A DNA stretch of 64,000 nt from Thomasclavelia ramosa DSM 1402 (GCF_014131695.1 NZ_CP036346.1:1426001-1490000); one strand, 5' to 3'. Shown: positions 9,213 to 18,361, counted from the stretch's first letter. The notes: a model not told the origin generated them from the sequence alone. Translations and numbers: made by a program.

Positions 9213-9213
9213 A

Positions 9214-9813
9214 ATGAGATATTATGAAAAAATAGAAGCTGATGCTTTAGCCCGAAATATACCTGTAATGCAGCGTGAAGGGCTTGAATTTATGATTGAA
9301 ATTTTTAAACATCATAATTGTCATTGTTGTTTAGAGATTGGTAGTGCGATTGGATATTCAGCAATGATGTTGGTAAGTAATATTAATAATTTTAAGGTTG
9401 AAACAATTGAATTAAATGAGGAACGATATTTAGAAGCTGTAAAAAATATTGAAGAAAATAATTTAAAAAGTCAAATCATTATTCATCATGGTGATGCTTT
9501 ATCATTTGATTTAGAGCATTTGAAAATTAAAAAATATGATTGTTTGTTTATTGATGCAGCTAAAGCACAATATCAAAAGTTTTTTGAAAAATATATGCCT
9601 TTAGTGGCAGACGAAGGTATTTGTATTGTTGATAATTTAGATTTTCATGGTATGATTTTTGATATTGATAATATAAAGAATCGAAATACAAAACAACTGG
9701 TAAAAAAAATAAAGCGTTTTAAAGATTGGATCTTTGATAACGAACTTTATGATGTTGAATATCATCATGTTGGTGATGGTATTTGTGTGATAAGAAAAAG
9801 GGTGGCACAATGA
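9214..9813 (+). CDS. trmR: tRNA 5-hydroxyuridine methyltransferase TrmR (O-methyltransferase family)
   Basis: 199 residues of a class I SAM-dependent O-methyltransferase: LEIGSAIGYSAMML is the SAM-binding motif I and CLFIDAAKAQYQKFF the metal/catalytic motif. In Bacillus subtilis the orthologue in the same gene order (YrrM/TrmR) methylates 5-hydroxyuridine at tRNA position 34 to give 5-methoxyuridine, acting after the U32-type proteins encoded next. The start is one base after the mltG stop, and its end overlaps trhP1 by ATGA, so translation is coupled. Assignment to TrmR rather than a generic O-methyltransferase rests on the context. Confidence 0.88.
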   Translation: MRYYEKIEADALARNIPVMQREGLEFMIEIFKHHNCHCCLEIGSAIGYSAMMLVSNINNFKVETIELNEERYLEAVKNIEENNLKSQIIIHHGDALSFDLEHLKIKKYDCLFIDAAKAQYQKFFEKYMPLVADEGICIVDNLDFHGMIFDIDNIKNRNTKQLVKKIKRFKDWIFDNELYDVEYHHVGDGICVIRKRVAQ

Positions 9814-10745
9814 AGTTAGTATTATCTTTAAATAGCAAAAAATTTATTTATGATTATGTGGATATTGGTGTTGAATATTTTGTCGTTGGGGCAAAGTATT
9901 TTTCATGTCGTCAAGCATTATCGCTTGAGTATGATGAAATCGCCAATTTAAAAAAGGTCCTAGGTGATAAAAAAGTATGGGTTTTAGTAAATGCACTAGT
10001 TGAAGAAAAATATATCGATTTCTTAGAAAAGCATTTAATTAGATTGAGTCAAATTGGAGTTGATGGAATTTTATTTCAAGATTTTGGTGTTTTACAGATT
10101 TGTAATGAGCATAATTTTGATTTTGAGATGATTTATCATCCAGATACATTAAATACTAATCAAGCAACTTTAAATTACTTGGGAACTCAAGGTATTAATG
10201 GTGCTTTTTTGGCACGGGAGATACCGCTTGAAGAAAAAAAAATAATTGCTAAAAATGTTAATGTTAAAACAATGATTCAAGTTCATGGTGTTGAATATAT
10301 GGCATATTCAAAAAGAAAGCTATTGACTAATTATTTTAAGGAAATCAATCAGGATATTCCAATTGGAATATCAGATGATCTGACGATTCAGGCAAATGGT
10401 GTAAATTATAGTTGTCATATTTATGAGGATCAATATGGATGTCATATTTTGAGTAAACAGCAAATGTGTGGCTTAGACATAATGAGTAGTTTTCAAGATT
10501 TTGATTACCTCTACATAGAATCTTTATACGTCGATGAATTAAAGTTAGTAGAAATCGTTAATTTATATCAAGATGCTTTAATCAGCGTTGGAAATAGAAC
10601 TTACGGAAAAGTCGCTAAGGAATTAATATCGCAACTTTATCAACTGGATCCAAATATCGAATATCATCATAGCTTTATGTTTGATGCAACTGTTTATAAG
10701 ATTGATGATGTAAGAAAGCGGGAAGAAAATGAGAAATGTAAGTAA
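9810..10745 (+). CDS. trhP1: peptidase U32 family protein, tRNA hydroxylation subunit TrhP1 (YrrN-like)
   Basis: 311 residues from the ATG at 9810, which follows an AGGGTGG ribosome site and overlaps the trmR stop (ATGA); the frame extends nine codons further upstream but without a ribosome site. It is the short U32 paralogue that lacks the four-cysteine cluster of its neighbour. In Bacillus, YrrN and YrrO together hydroxylate U34 of several tRNAs using prephenate-dependent chemistry. Its last codons overlap the start of the next gene by 17 bases. Confidence 0.86.
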   Translation: MKLVLSLNSKKFIYDYVDIGVEYFVVGAKYFSCRQALSLEYDEIANLKKVLGDKKVWVLVNALVEEKYIDFLEKHLIRLSQIGVDGILFQDFGVLQICNEHNFDFEMIYHPDTLNTNQATLNYLGTQGINGAFLAREIPLEEKKIIAKNVNVKTMIQVHGVEYMAYSKRKLLTNYFKEINQDIPIGISDDLTIQANGVNYSCHIYEDQYGCHILSKQQMCGLDIMSSFQDFDYLYIESLYVDELKLVEIVNLYQDALISVGNRTYGKVAKELISQLYQLDPNIEYHHSFMFDATVYKIDDVRKREENEKCK

Positions 10746-11973
10746 AGTAATTAACGGAAAAAGGGTAATAATAAAAAAACCTGAGTTATTGGCACCAGCT
10801 GGTAACTTAGAAAAGCTAAAGGTTGCCATTCAATATGGTGCTGATGCAGTTTTTGTGGGTGGAAAAGAATTTTCATTACGTTCTGGAGCCTCAAATTTTA
10901 CACTTGATGATATTAAAGAGGCAGTAACCTTTGCTGATCAGTATGGCGCTGCGGTTCATGTGACATGCAATATTATTCTACATCAAGATAATCTTGATGG
11001 GATTGAAGAATATCTGCGGGCTCTTGATCAAGCAGGTGTTAGAGCGATTATTGTGGCTGATCCATATATTATGTCAATTGCTAAAAAGTTGAATTTAAAA
11101 TTAGAAGTTCATGTTTCAACACAATTATCAACTTTAAATACAAAAGCAATTAAATTTTATCAAAATTTAAAAATGGATCGAGTAGTGCTTGGTCGGGAAG
11201 TTTGTTACGATGATTTGAAAACTATTTTAGATAAAACTGATGTAGATATTGAATATTTTATTCATGGTGCCATGTGTATTCATTATTCAGGTCGTTGCAT
11301 GTTGTCTAATTATTTTTCACGTCGTGATGCTAATCGGGGTGGATGTTCACAATCATGTCGCTGGTACTATGATCTATATCAAGGTAATCAAAAAATTAAT
11401 CAAGATGGTGTAATTCCTTTTAGTATGTCAAGTAAGGATATGGCATTAATTAATCATATTCCTGAATTGATTGAACTAGGAGTCGATTCTTTTAAAATTG
11501 AGGGTCGAATGAAGTCATTGCATTATATTGCAACAATTGTTTCGACCTATCGAAAATTAATTGATGATTATTGTAATGATCCTGATAATTTTGAATTGAC
11601 TGAGAAATATTATCGTGAAATACAAAAAGCGGCTAATCGTTCCTTATGCACTGGTTTCTTTGATGATCAGGCGGGTAACGATAAGCAGTTATATAATCAA
11701 CGTGATGAACATCCTACACAAGAATTTTGTGCCCGAGTAATCAGCTATGATCAAGTTAATCAAATAGCTACAATAGAACAACGTAACTATTTTAAAATTG
11801 GTGATCAAATTGAGTTTTTTAGCCCATATCACGAAAATGTTGTTGTGCCAGTAACAAAAATTATAAATGCTGATAATGAAGAAGTTGAAGTAGCTAATCA
11901 TCCAATGGAGATTCTACAAATACCGGTCAGTGTTGAATTACAAAAGGATGATATGGGAAGGAAAGTGATTTGA
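10729..11973 (+). CDS. trhP2: peptidase U32 family protein, tRNA hydroxylation subunit TrhP2 (YrrO-like)
   Basis: 414 residues. It opens with the U32 signature KPELLAPAGNLEKLK and has the family motif around HGAMCIHYSGRCMLSNY, followed by GGCSQSCRW; these cysteines are the iron-sulfur ligands of TrhP-type proteins. The conserved IEGRMKS motif follows. With TrhP1 it installs the 5-hydroxyl on wobble uridine, the substrate of TrmR upstream. True protease activity is unlikely in this context. It overlaps udk by one base (TGATG). Confidence 0.9.
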   Translation: MRNVSKVINGKRVIIKKPELLAPAGNLEKLKVAIQYGADAVFVGGKEFSLRSGASNFTLDDIKEAVTFADQYGAAVHVTCNIILHQDNLDGIEEYLRALDQAGVRAIIVADPYIMSIAKKLNLKLEVHVSTQLSTLNTKAIKFYQNLKMDRVVLGREVCYDDLKTILDKTDVDIEYFIHGAMCIHYSGRCMLSNYFSRRDANRGGCSQSCRWYYDLYQGNQKINQDGVIPFSMSSKDMALINHIPELIELGVDSFKIEGRMKSLHYIATIVSTYRKLIDDYCNDPDNFELTEKYYREIQKAANRSLCTGFFDDQAGNDKQLYNQRDEHPTQEFCARVISYDQVNQIATIEQRNYFKIGDQIEFFSPYHENVVVPVTKIINADNEEVEVANHPMEILQIPVSVELQKDDMGRKVI

Positions 11974-12593
11974 TGAAAAAGCCAGTTATTATTGGTATTG
12001 CGGGAGGTAGTGCTTCGGGAAAAACCTCTATTGCACAAGAGCTTTATGACTGTTTTAAAGGACGCCATACAATTAGAATTATTAAATTAGATGACTATTA
12101 TAAAGATCAAACACATTTATCAATGGATAAAAGAGTCTTAACTAACTATGATCACCCCTTAGCTTTTGATATGGATTTATTGATTGAACATCTTGATTTA
12201 TTAAAAGAAGGGAAAAGTATTCAAAAACCGACTTATGATTTTGAACAGCATAATCGTAGCAAAATAGTAGAAATAGTTGATTGTCGTGATGTTTTTATTC
12301 TTGAAGGGTTATTTGTGTTAAATGAAGTACGAATTAGAGAACGCTGTGATATTCTAGTATATGTTGATACAGATGCAGATATTCGCTTTATTCGTCGGTT
12401 GAGACGCGATCTTGAAGAACGAGGGCGGAGTCTAGATTCGGTATGTACACAATATTTAACAACAGTAAGACCAATGCACGAACAATTTGTTGAACCATCG
12501 AAAAAATATGCTCATATTATAATTCCCGAAGGAAGCAGCAACACTGTAGCAATTGATTTATTGTTAACAAAAATATCTTCAATAGTTGATTAG
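11973..12593 (+). CDS. udk: uridine kinase
   Basis: 206 residues from the ATG at 11973, which overlaps the upstream stop and follows GGGAAGGAAAG. P-loop GIAGGSASGKTS is at the N-terminus, KLDDYYKD and YDHPLAFD bind nucleoside, and RRLRRDLEERGR is the lid. It phosphorylates uridine and cytidine in pyrimidine salvage. It is the last gene coupled to the tRNA-modification operon; greA follows after 64 bases. Confidence 0.95.
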   Translation: MKKPVIIGIAGGSASGKTSIAQELYDCFKGRHTIRIIKLDDYYKDQTHLSMDKRVLTNYDHPLAFDMDLLIEHLDLLKEGKSIQKPTYDFEQHNRSKIVEIVDCRDVFILEGLFVLNEVRIRERCDILVYVDTDADIRFIRRLRRDLEERGRSLDSVCTQYLTTVRPMHEQFVEPSKKYAHIIIPEGSSNTVAIDLLLTKISSIVD

Positions 12594-12657
12594 TGAAGAT
12601 ATTAGGACTAGATATTTATATAGAATTATGCTATATTAGAGACTACGAGGTGATATT

Positions 12658-13143
12658 ATGGAACACGAAAAAGTATTGTTAACCCAAAGTGGGGTAGAAA
12701 AATTAGAACAAGAAAGAGATAACTTGATTAATGTCGAAAGACCTAAAGTTATTGAAGAATTACAATTAGCACGTTCTCAAGGTGACTTATCTGAAAATGC
12801 TGACTACGATGCTGCTAGAGAAAAACAAGCACATTTAGAATCAAGAATTAAAGAAATTGACTATATGCTTCAAAATGCTGAAGTTATTTCTGAAGAACAA
12901 ATGGATCTAAAAGTAGTAAAACCCGGTACTACTGTAACAATCTTAGATTTATCAGAAAAAGATGCTGAACCTGAAAGTTACCAAATCGTTGGATATACTG
13001 AAACAGACCCTTTAAATGGAAAGATTTCAAATGAATCTCCATTAGCAAAAGCTGTTTTAGGTCATGGAGTAAATGAAATTGTAACAGTTGGGGTTGCAGA
13101 TCCTTATGATGTAAAAATTGTTAACATTGAGTTTAAAAACTAG
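12658..13143 (+). CDS. greA: transcription elongation factor GreA
   Basis: 161 residues. The N-terminal coiled coil carries the acidic tip DLSENADYDAAREKQ that reaches into the RNA polymerase secondary channel and stimulates cleavage of backtracked RNA. The C-terminal FKBP-like domain includes ESPLAKAVLGHGVNEIV. Ribosome site GAGGTGA is seven bases before the ATG. It has the usual position after udk and ends in a terminator. Confidence 0.97.
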   Translation: MEHEKVLLTQSGVEKLEQERDNLINVERPKVIEELQLARSQGDLSENADYDAAREKQAHLESRIKEIDYMLQNAEVISEEQMDLKVVKPGTTVTILDLSEKDAEPESYQIVGYTETDPLNGKISNESPLAKAVLGHGVNEIVTVGVADPYDVKIVNIEFKN

Positions 13144-13155
13144 AACTTATAAAAT

Positions 13156-13197
13156 GAACCTACTATTTAGACTGCAAAATAAGTAAGGTTCTTTTTT
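13156..13197 (+). terminator. intrinsic terminator after greA
   Basis: GAACCTACT pairs with AGTAAGGTTC (one bulged A) across a loop of about 18 bases and is followed by T6. Confidence 0.7.
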
Positions 13198-13226
13198 ATA
13201 AACAATTTTAATAAGTAGAAATAGAA

Positions 13227-13275
13227 AAAGAATGATTTAATCAGTATTTTGTAAGAACTGTTTAAATCATTCTTT
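13227..13275. repeat. 14-bp perfect inverted repeat, non-coding
   Basis: AAAGAATGATTTAA (13227-13240) and its exact complement TTAAATCATTCTTT (13262-13275) are separated by 21 bases. It lies just after the greA terminator, in a 275-base gap without genes. Neither strand has a T-run after the stem, so it is not a standard terminator. The rest of this gap shows nothing I can name. Confidence 0.7.
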
Positions 13276-13418
13276 AAGGGAAATTATCTTTGGAAAGATG
13301 AAATATTCTATGGATTTGTATATAAAGTTGATTAACTAGATGATTGGTATATGAGGTAATTAAAGAGATTGCCACCTGTATAATAACATTATCATTACGG
13401 ATTGATTATGCCAAGATA

Positions 13419-13775
13419 TTAAGCGTCTAATTTTTTTGTATATAATTGTAAAATTAAGGTAGTGATAATTAAAATGATTGGTCTTGAAAGGATATTAATT
13501 AGATTAATGTCTTCAATATTTACCATTAATGCGATAATTCCAAAGATCAATCCACATAGTAAAGCGTGAATAATTGCTTTATTTTGAAATATTTTGATTA
13601 GCCAAAATGCCCATACAATCATAATGATTCCAGCAATTATATTAATAATACTATGGTAGATAAAATTTGATAAATGAATAAAACTTATAATTCCGGCCAT
13701 GATAAGACTAGTAATAGTAAAGGTGATAAGGATAAATAAAGCGAATTTTAGGTATATTTTTAAATATGATTTCAT
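13419..13775 (-). CDS. small four-helix membrane protein (TIGR04086-like)
   Basis: 118 residues, almost entirely hydrophobic, with four predicted membrane helices and a charged C-terminal end (LYTKKLDA). A ribosome site (GGAGG, on the minus strand) precedes the ATG. Size, topology and location near housekeeping genes resemble the YrzE/TIGR04086 membrane proteins of Firmicutes, but I cannot confirm a family motif by eye. It is transcribed away from the DUF421 gene next door. Function unknown. Confidence 0.75.
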   Translation of the reverse strand: MKSYLKIYLKFALFILITFTITSLIMAGIISFIHLSNFIYHSIINIIAGIIMIVWAFWLIKIFQNKAIIHALLCGLIFGIIALMVNIEDINLINILSRPIILIITTLILQLYTKKLDA

Positions 13776-13824
13776 ATTTCCTCCTTGTTATCTTACTAAT
13801 ATTATATTTAAGGATTGGTGAAAT

Positions 13825-14457
13825 ATGAATATCTTCGATGTATTTTTAATTAGTGTTTGCATTTATATTTATTTAAGTATCTTGTTAAGAATTTTTGGTA
13901 AAAAAGAATTTAGTCAATTAAATGTATTTGATTTTGTAGTATTTTTAATTATTGCCGAGATCATGACAGATACGATAGGAAACAGCGATTTTACTTTTTA
14001 TCATGGTGTGGTTGCAACTGTTACATTGATTGTTGTAGATCGACTTGTTTCAATGATAACAATGAAATCAAAAAAACTTCGCGATATTTTTGAAGGACGA
14101 CCTACATACATTATTTTTAAAGGAAAATTGGATCAAGAAATAATGAAAAAGCAACGATATACTGTTGATGATTTATCACATCATTTACGAGTTAATGATA
14201 TTGATAGTATTTCTAAAGTTGAATTTGCTTTATTAGAAACAAATGGTTCACTTTCAATTATTCCTAAAGATCAGTGTGTAGTAGAATTACCGGATGCTTT
14301 AATCTGTGATGGGATAATTGATGAAGATAATTTAAAATTGCTCAACCGGGATATAAATTGGTTAAAAAAAGAGTTGAAAAAACAAGGTGTAGATAAAATA
14401 GAAGATGTTTTTTATTGTGTGCCAGAAAAGGGCCACTTATTAGTAATAAAAAAATAG
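13825..14457 (+). CDS. DUF421 (YetF-family) membrane protein
   Basis: 210 residues. Three N-terminal membrane helices include the family motif RIFGKKEFSQLNVFDFVVFL, followed by a cytosolic beta-rich domain with GRPTYIIFKGKLD and SISKVEFALLETNGSLSIIP. The family is widespread in Firmicutes, linked to spore or envelope stress in Bacillus, without a firm biochemical role. It stands alone; the following hairpin is oriented for the opposite strand. Confidence 0.88.
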   Translation: MNIFDVFLISVCIYIYLSILLRIFGKKEFSQLNVFDFVVFLIIAEIMTDTIGNSDFTFYHGVVATVTLIVVDRLVSMITMKSKKLRDIFEGRPTYIIFKGKLDQEIMKKQRYTVDDLSHHLRVNDIDSISKVEFALLETNGSLSIIPKDQCVVELPDALICDGIIDEDNLKLLNRDINWLKKELKKQGVDKIEDVFYCVPEKGHLLVIKK

Positions 14458-14474
14458 AGCTGGAATCAGCTCTA
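14444..14474 (-). terminator. intrinsic terminator of the minus-strand ABC importer operon
   Basis: TAGAGCTG and CAGCTCTA (14455-14462 with 14467-14474) form an 8-bp stem with a GATT-type loop. On the minus strand it is followed by a run of seven U residues, which belong to the end of the DUF421 gene on the plus strand. Confidence 0.85.
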
Positions 14475-15266
14475 TCCTAATAGCATGCGATCGTTGTCAA
14501 ATTCACTACCGCTTGCTTCTTCGAATTTTTTAAGTAAATCATCAACTGTTAATTTGGCTTTTTCTTCACCGTTGACATCATAAATAATACGGCCCTTGTC
14601 CATCATAATTAAGCGATTACCGATATTAATAGCATCTTTCATATTATGTGTTACCATTAAAGCAGTTAGCTTTTGTTCAGTGACGATTTCCTCTGTTAAA
14701 TCAAGAACTTTTTTAGCGGTTCGAGGATCTAATGCTGCAGTATGCTCATCAAGTAAAAGAATTTTGGGTTTTTGAAGTGTTGCCATCAGTAATGTTAAAG
14801 CTTGACGTTGTCCTCCTGATAACAAACCAACTTTACTTGACATCCTTGTTTCTAAACCTAAGTCTAAACGTTTTAGTGCTTCATGATATTGTTTTTTTTC
14901 TTCTTTGCTGATTCCCCAGCTTAAACCACGACGTTTACCACGACGAAAAGCCATAGCCAGATTTTCTTGAATTTCCATATTAGCTGCTGTTCCCATCATA
15001 GGATCTTGGAAAACACGTCCAATAAATTTGGCACGTTTATATTCATCGGCGAGCGAGATGTCTTGATTGTCAATAGTAATATATCCACAGTCAATTGGAT
15101 AAACCCCAGCAATCATATTTAAAGTCGTACTTTTACCAGCCCCGTTTCCACCGATGATTGTAATAAAATCTCCATCATTAATAGTAAGGTTCAAATCTTG
15201 AAGAGCCTTTTTTTCATTAACAGTACCAAGGTTAAAAGTTTTACTTACATGTTCTAATTTAAGCAT
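14472..15266 (-). CDS. ABC transporter ATP-binding protein (TrpZ/LivF-like)
   Basis: 264 residues with Walker A IIGGNGAGKSTT, Q-loop GRVFQDPMMG, signature LLSGGQRQALTL and Walker B ILLLDEHTAALDP. It energises the importer encoded by the two upstream genes, with which it overlaps by eight bases. The set (lipoprotein, branched-chain-type permease, ATPase) is the TrpXYZ-type arrangement predicted to carry an amino acid, and the whole operon is under a T-box. Confidence 0.92.
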   Translation of the reverse strand: MLKLEHVSKTFNLGTVNEKKALQDLNLTINDGDFITIIGGNGAGKSTTLNMIAGVYPIDCGYITIDNQDISLADEYKRAKFIGRVFQDPMMGTAANMEIQENLAMAFRRGKRRGLSWGISKEEKKQYHEALKRLDLGLETRMSSKVGLLSGGQRQALTLLMATLQKPKILLLDEHTAALDPRTAKKVLDLTEEIVTEQKLTALMVTHNMKDAINIGNRLIMMDKGRIIYDVNGEEKAKLTVDDLLKKFEEASGSEFDNDRMLLG

Positions 15267-16179
15267 TCTCTTTCTCCTTTGTTAATTTTTTGTATGTAGC
15301 AATTTGTTTTCTTTTACTTACCATAACAGGTACAGTTAATGCTATACCTACTAATAAAGCTGTCAACAGTTTTAAATCATCAGTACTTAGACCCAATTGT
15401 AAAACAACTGCAACAATAATACGATACAAAATTGAACCAACAATAATAGCAGTTAAAGTAAACATGAAACCAGGCTTTCTTCCTAGTATTACTTCTCCAA
15501 TAACGATTGAAGCTAAACCAATAACAATTGCTCCAATTCCCATCTTAATGTCGGCATAACCTTGAGATTGGGTTACTAATGCACCAGACATTGCTATTAA
15601 ACCATTAGAAATCATTAAACCTAATAATTTAGTTGTATTTGTATTAGCACCAAGTGCTCGAACCATATGTTCATTATTTCCTGTAGCACGGATAGCACTA
15701 CCAATTTCGGTTCCAAAGAACCAGTAACATATTAAAATAACGATTATCGCACAAATTATTCCGATGATTAAAGTAATCCATGCTTGTGATAGATTGAAAG
15801 TATTTGATAAACCTTTGAAGATAGTATCACTTTGAAGTAAAGGTGTATTACTTTTTCCCATGATTCGTAAATTAATTGAATAAAGGCCGATTTGGGTCAA
15901 GATACCTGCTAAAATCGCAGGTATTTGACATTTAGTGTGTAATAGACCAGTAATAGCTCCGGCAACAAATCCAGCAATTATAGCTAATAAAACAGCAAGA
16001 ATAGGATTTATTCCATTGACAATAGCAACAGCACAAACAGCACCGCCAGTGGCAAAACTACCATCAACTGTTAAATCGGCAAAATCTAATAATCTAAAAG
16101 TGATGTAGACCCCTAAAGCCATAATTCCCCAAAGGATTCCTTGTGATGCTGCACCTTGAATAGCTAAGATAAAACTCAT
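15259..16179 (-). CDS. ABC transporter permease (TrpY-like, branched-chain type)
   Basis: 306 residues with about eight to nine membrane helices. The N-terminus has the family pattern GILWGIMALGVYITFRLLDF and TVDGSFATGGAV, and the centre the EIGSAIRATGNNEHMVRALG coupling segment that contacts the ATPase. The start codon overlaps the stop of the lipoprotein gene at 16179. Substrate is inferred to be an amino acid from the T-box control. Confidence 0.9.
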   Translation of the reverse strand: MSFILAIQGAASQGILWGIMALGVYITFRLLDFADLTVDGSFATGGAVCAVAIVNGINPILAVLLAIIAGFVAGAITGLLHTKCQIPAILAGILTQIGLYSINLRIMGKSNTPLLQSDTIFKGLSNTFNLSQAWITLIIGIICAIIVILICYWFFGTEIGSAIRATGNNEHMVRALGANTNTTKLLGLMISNGLIAMSGALVTQSQGYADIKMGIGAIVIGLASIVIGEVILGRKPGFMFTLTAIIVGSILYRIIVAVVLQLGLSTDDLKLLTALLVGIALTVPVMVSKRKQIATYKKLTKEKENA

Positions 16180-17147
16180 TACTTATTCACCATCTTTGCT
16201 TTAGATTTAAGATCATCAGGAATTGTAATGTTTAATTTTTTAGCAACTTTCTCATTTATTGTTAATTCACATTCTTCAGCAGGTAAATATTCAATTGCCA
16301 TATCAGCAGGTTTAGCTTCGCCCTTTAAAATTTTTACAGCCTGAAGACCAGCACGATATCCTAGATTATAATAATCGATACCATAAGTGGCTAATCCCCC
16401 ATTTTCAACCATCCCACTTTCACCAACAATACATGGTAAATTGTTTTCATTAGCAACTTGAGCAACGGTTGCCATACCTTCGGCTAAGAGATTGTCAGTT
16501 GGAATGTAAATAGCATCTACTTTTCCAATTAATGACTCAGTAACTTGTTGTATTTGATTAGAATCAGTAACAGATTTATCAACTACAGTTAAATTACGTT
16601 TAGCACATTCTTCTTTAGCAATGTCAGCTTGGAAAATTGAGTTATCTTCGGCATTACAATACATGATCCCGATTGTTTTGGCATCAGGAAGTAATTGTTG
16701 TAACAAATCAAATTGATCAGCAACCGGTGTTAAATCACTTGTACCAGTTACATTTCCGCCAGGTTTTTCATTGGTTTTTACTAATTTAGCACTAGCAGGA
16801 TCTGTTACAGCTGATAAAACAATTGGAATTTCTGTTGTTTTGTTTGCTGCTGCTTGAGCAGTTGGTGTAGCAATTGCGAAAATCAAGTCAACGTTATCGT
16901 TAACAAATTTATCAGCAATGGTTGTACAATTTGATCCATCACCTTGAGCATTTTGGTCATCAAATGCAACATTGTCCTCACCATAGCCATTGTCTTCTAA
17001 TGCTTTCAAAAATCCTTTTTTAGCATTATCTAATGCGGGATGTTCTGCGTATTGAACAATGCCAATATTAACATCCTTACTTCCCCCACAGGCACTTAGA
17101 GTTAGTGCCATCATTACAGTTAAAGATGCCTTTAATAATTTTTTCAT
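16179..17147 (-). CDS. ABC transporter substrate-binding lipoprotein (TrpX-like)
   Basis: 322 residues from the ATG at 17147, chosen because GGAGGGA lies eight bases upstream and a lipoprotein signal follows directly (MKKLLKASLTVMMALTLSAC, lipobox LSAC). A frame extension reaching 17222 only translates the T-box. The mature protein is of the ABC_sub_bind (PF04392) type: VNIGIVQYAEHPALDNAKKG, then IFAIATPTAQAAANKT and the hinge TYGIDYYNLGYRAGLQA. It binds the ligand outside the membrane. The T-box upstream says the ligand is an amino acid; which one is discussed among the findings. Confidence 0.93.
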   Translation of the reverse strand: MKKLLKASLTVMMALTLSACGGSKDVNIGIVQYAEHPALDNAKKGFLKALEDNGYGEDNVAFDDQNAQGDGSNCTTIADKFVNDNVDLIFAIATPTAQAAANKTTEIPIVLSAVTDPASAKLVKTNEKPGGNVTGTSDLTPVADQFDLLQQLLPDAKTIGIMYCNAEDNSIFQADIAKEECAKRNLTVVDKSVTDSNQIQQVTESLIGKVDAIYIPTDNLLAEGMATVAQVANENNLPCIVGESGMVENGGLATYGIDYYNLGYRAGLQAVKILKGEAKPADMAIEYLPAEECELTINEKVAKKLNITIPDDLKSKAKMVNK

Positions 17148-17179
17148 ATTTATTCCCTCCATATTTTCAATTATTAAAC

Positions 17180-17440
17180 AAAAAGTCGCCCTCGATAGAG
17201 GACGACAAAGTCGCGGTACCACCCCAAGTTTATTATTAACTCACATTAATAATCTTCATAAGTGTAAAACTTTACTACGATAACGGCTAGCCACCGATGA
17301 TTACCTACTTATCAGTATCCGACTCCATGATGAATTCAATATTTCTTAACGTATTGTTCGCACCAACCACAATATCTCTGATATCTAAGTCATATTTACT
17401 ACTTCACTTCACTGTCTTTGTTTAATAGATTGTTACCTAA
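17180..17440 (-). promoter_or_regulatory. T-box leader of the ABC importer operon
   Basis: Read on the minus strand: the core T-box GGGGTGGTACCGCG lies around 17212-17225, followed by a terminator GTCGTCCTC/GAGGGCGAC (17185-17206) and T5. Upstream, stem I has the AGAGA motif and a distal hairpin TATTGT/ACAATA with loop GGTTGGTGCGA, closely parallel to the alaS leader in this window. The TGGT bulge pairs with a tRNA end having A at position 73. Specifier candidates are TTC (in GAATTCA) or, less well placed, ATC or TGG; the cognate amino acid is not settled. Confidence 0.93.
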
Positions 17441-17441
17441 A

Positions 17442-17470
17442 ATAATACGTTATGAAGTTCTATTTGTCAA
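17442..17470 (-). promoter_or_regulatory. promoter of the T-box/ABC importer operon
   Basis: On the minus strand TTGACA (17470-17465) and TATTAT (17447-17442) are 17 bp apart, a near-consensus sigma-A promoter just upstream of stem I. Confidence 0.82.
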
Positions 17471-17566
17471 TATAATAAAACTTGTAAAATTAGGATAAAT
17501 AGCTTTATTTCTAAAAAAGTATTTTTTGTTTAGGATTTAAACAAATTAAATTACTTTAAATAGTAT

Positions 17567-18361
17567 TTATGATAAAAGAATGTCTAAAGACATCATAATG
17601 ACAAAACCAATCATGAAACTTATTGTTCCCAAATCAATTCCTTCAGTTGCATTAGCTTCAGGAATTAATTCTTCAATACAGACAAAAAACATGGCACCGG
17701 CTGCGAAACAAAGAGCGAATGGTAAAACTCCATTGACTAGAGTGGCAAAAATAAAGCCTAATAATGCTGCTGGGATTTCAACAATAGCAGAAAATTGTCC
17801 ATACATCATGGCAATAAAACGGCTTTTTCCGCATTGATGCATAGGTAAAGAAATAGCAGTACCTTCAGGAAAATTTTGGATACCAATTCCTAGAGCTAAG
17901 ATTAAAGCTGGTAAGTAATTTCCATCGTGACATCCTGCAAATGCCACACCAACTGCTAAACCTTCAGGAATATTGTGTAAGGTCATAGCTAACATTAATA
18001 GCTTGTTTTTTGAAAAGCGACCTGGATTGATTCCTTCTTGTTCATGTGACATCATGTGTTCATGGGGGAGCAGTTTATCAATCAACATCAATAATGCTAC
18101 ACCACAAATAAAACCAAATGGAATGATTAGTAAATCAAGTTTACCTCCAGCTTCAAGCTGGTCTTTTGCTGGAAGTAATAATGAAAAAAATGAAGCAGCA
18201 ACCATAATTCCAGCAGAACTGCCAAGAGCAATACAAATGAGTTTTTGACTGGCTTTGCGAACAAATAGAACTAACGATGCTCCAAAGAAGGTCATTAACC
18301 AGTTAAATGTTGCTACAATTAATACAATTATAAATGGATTTAACGATAATAAATATTCCAT
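17567..18361 (-). CDS. ZIP family metal transporter
   Basis: 264 residues with eight membrane helices. Helix IV has the ZIP signature LHNIPEGLAVGVAFAG and helix V NFPEGTAISLPMHQCGKS, the metal-binding His/Glu pairs of the ZIP channel. A short His-containing loop (HEHMMSHEQEG) lies before helix IV. It takes up zinc, manganese or iron. It is divergent from a DtxR/MntR-type regulator 106 bp away, which suggests metal-dependent control. Confidence 0.93.
   Translation of the reverse strand: MEYLLSLNPFIIVLIVATFNWLMTFFGASLVLFVRKASQKLICIALGSSAGIMVAASFFSLLLPAKDQLEAGGKLDLLIIPFGFICGVALLMLIDKLLPHEHMMSHEQEGINPGRFSKNKLLMLAMTLHNIPEGLAVGVAFAGCHDGNYLPALILALGIGIQNFPEGTAISLPMHQCGKSRFIAMMYGQFSAIVEIPAALLGFIFATLVNGVLPFALCFAAGAMFFVCIEELIPEANATEGIDLGTISFMIGFVIMMSLDILLS

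Noticed and set aside
17147-17222. N-terminal extension of the substrate-binding lipoprotein from a start at 17222
   Set aside because: The extension translates the T-box and terminator; the ribosome site and signal peptide set the start at 17147.
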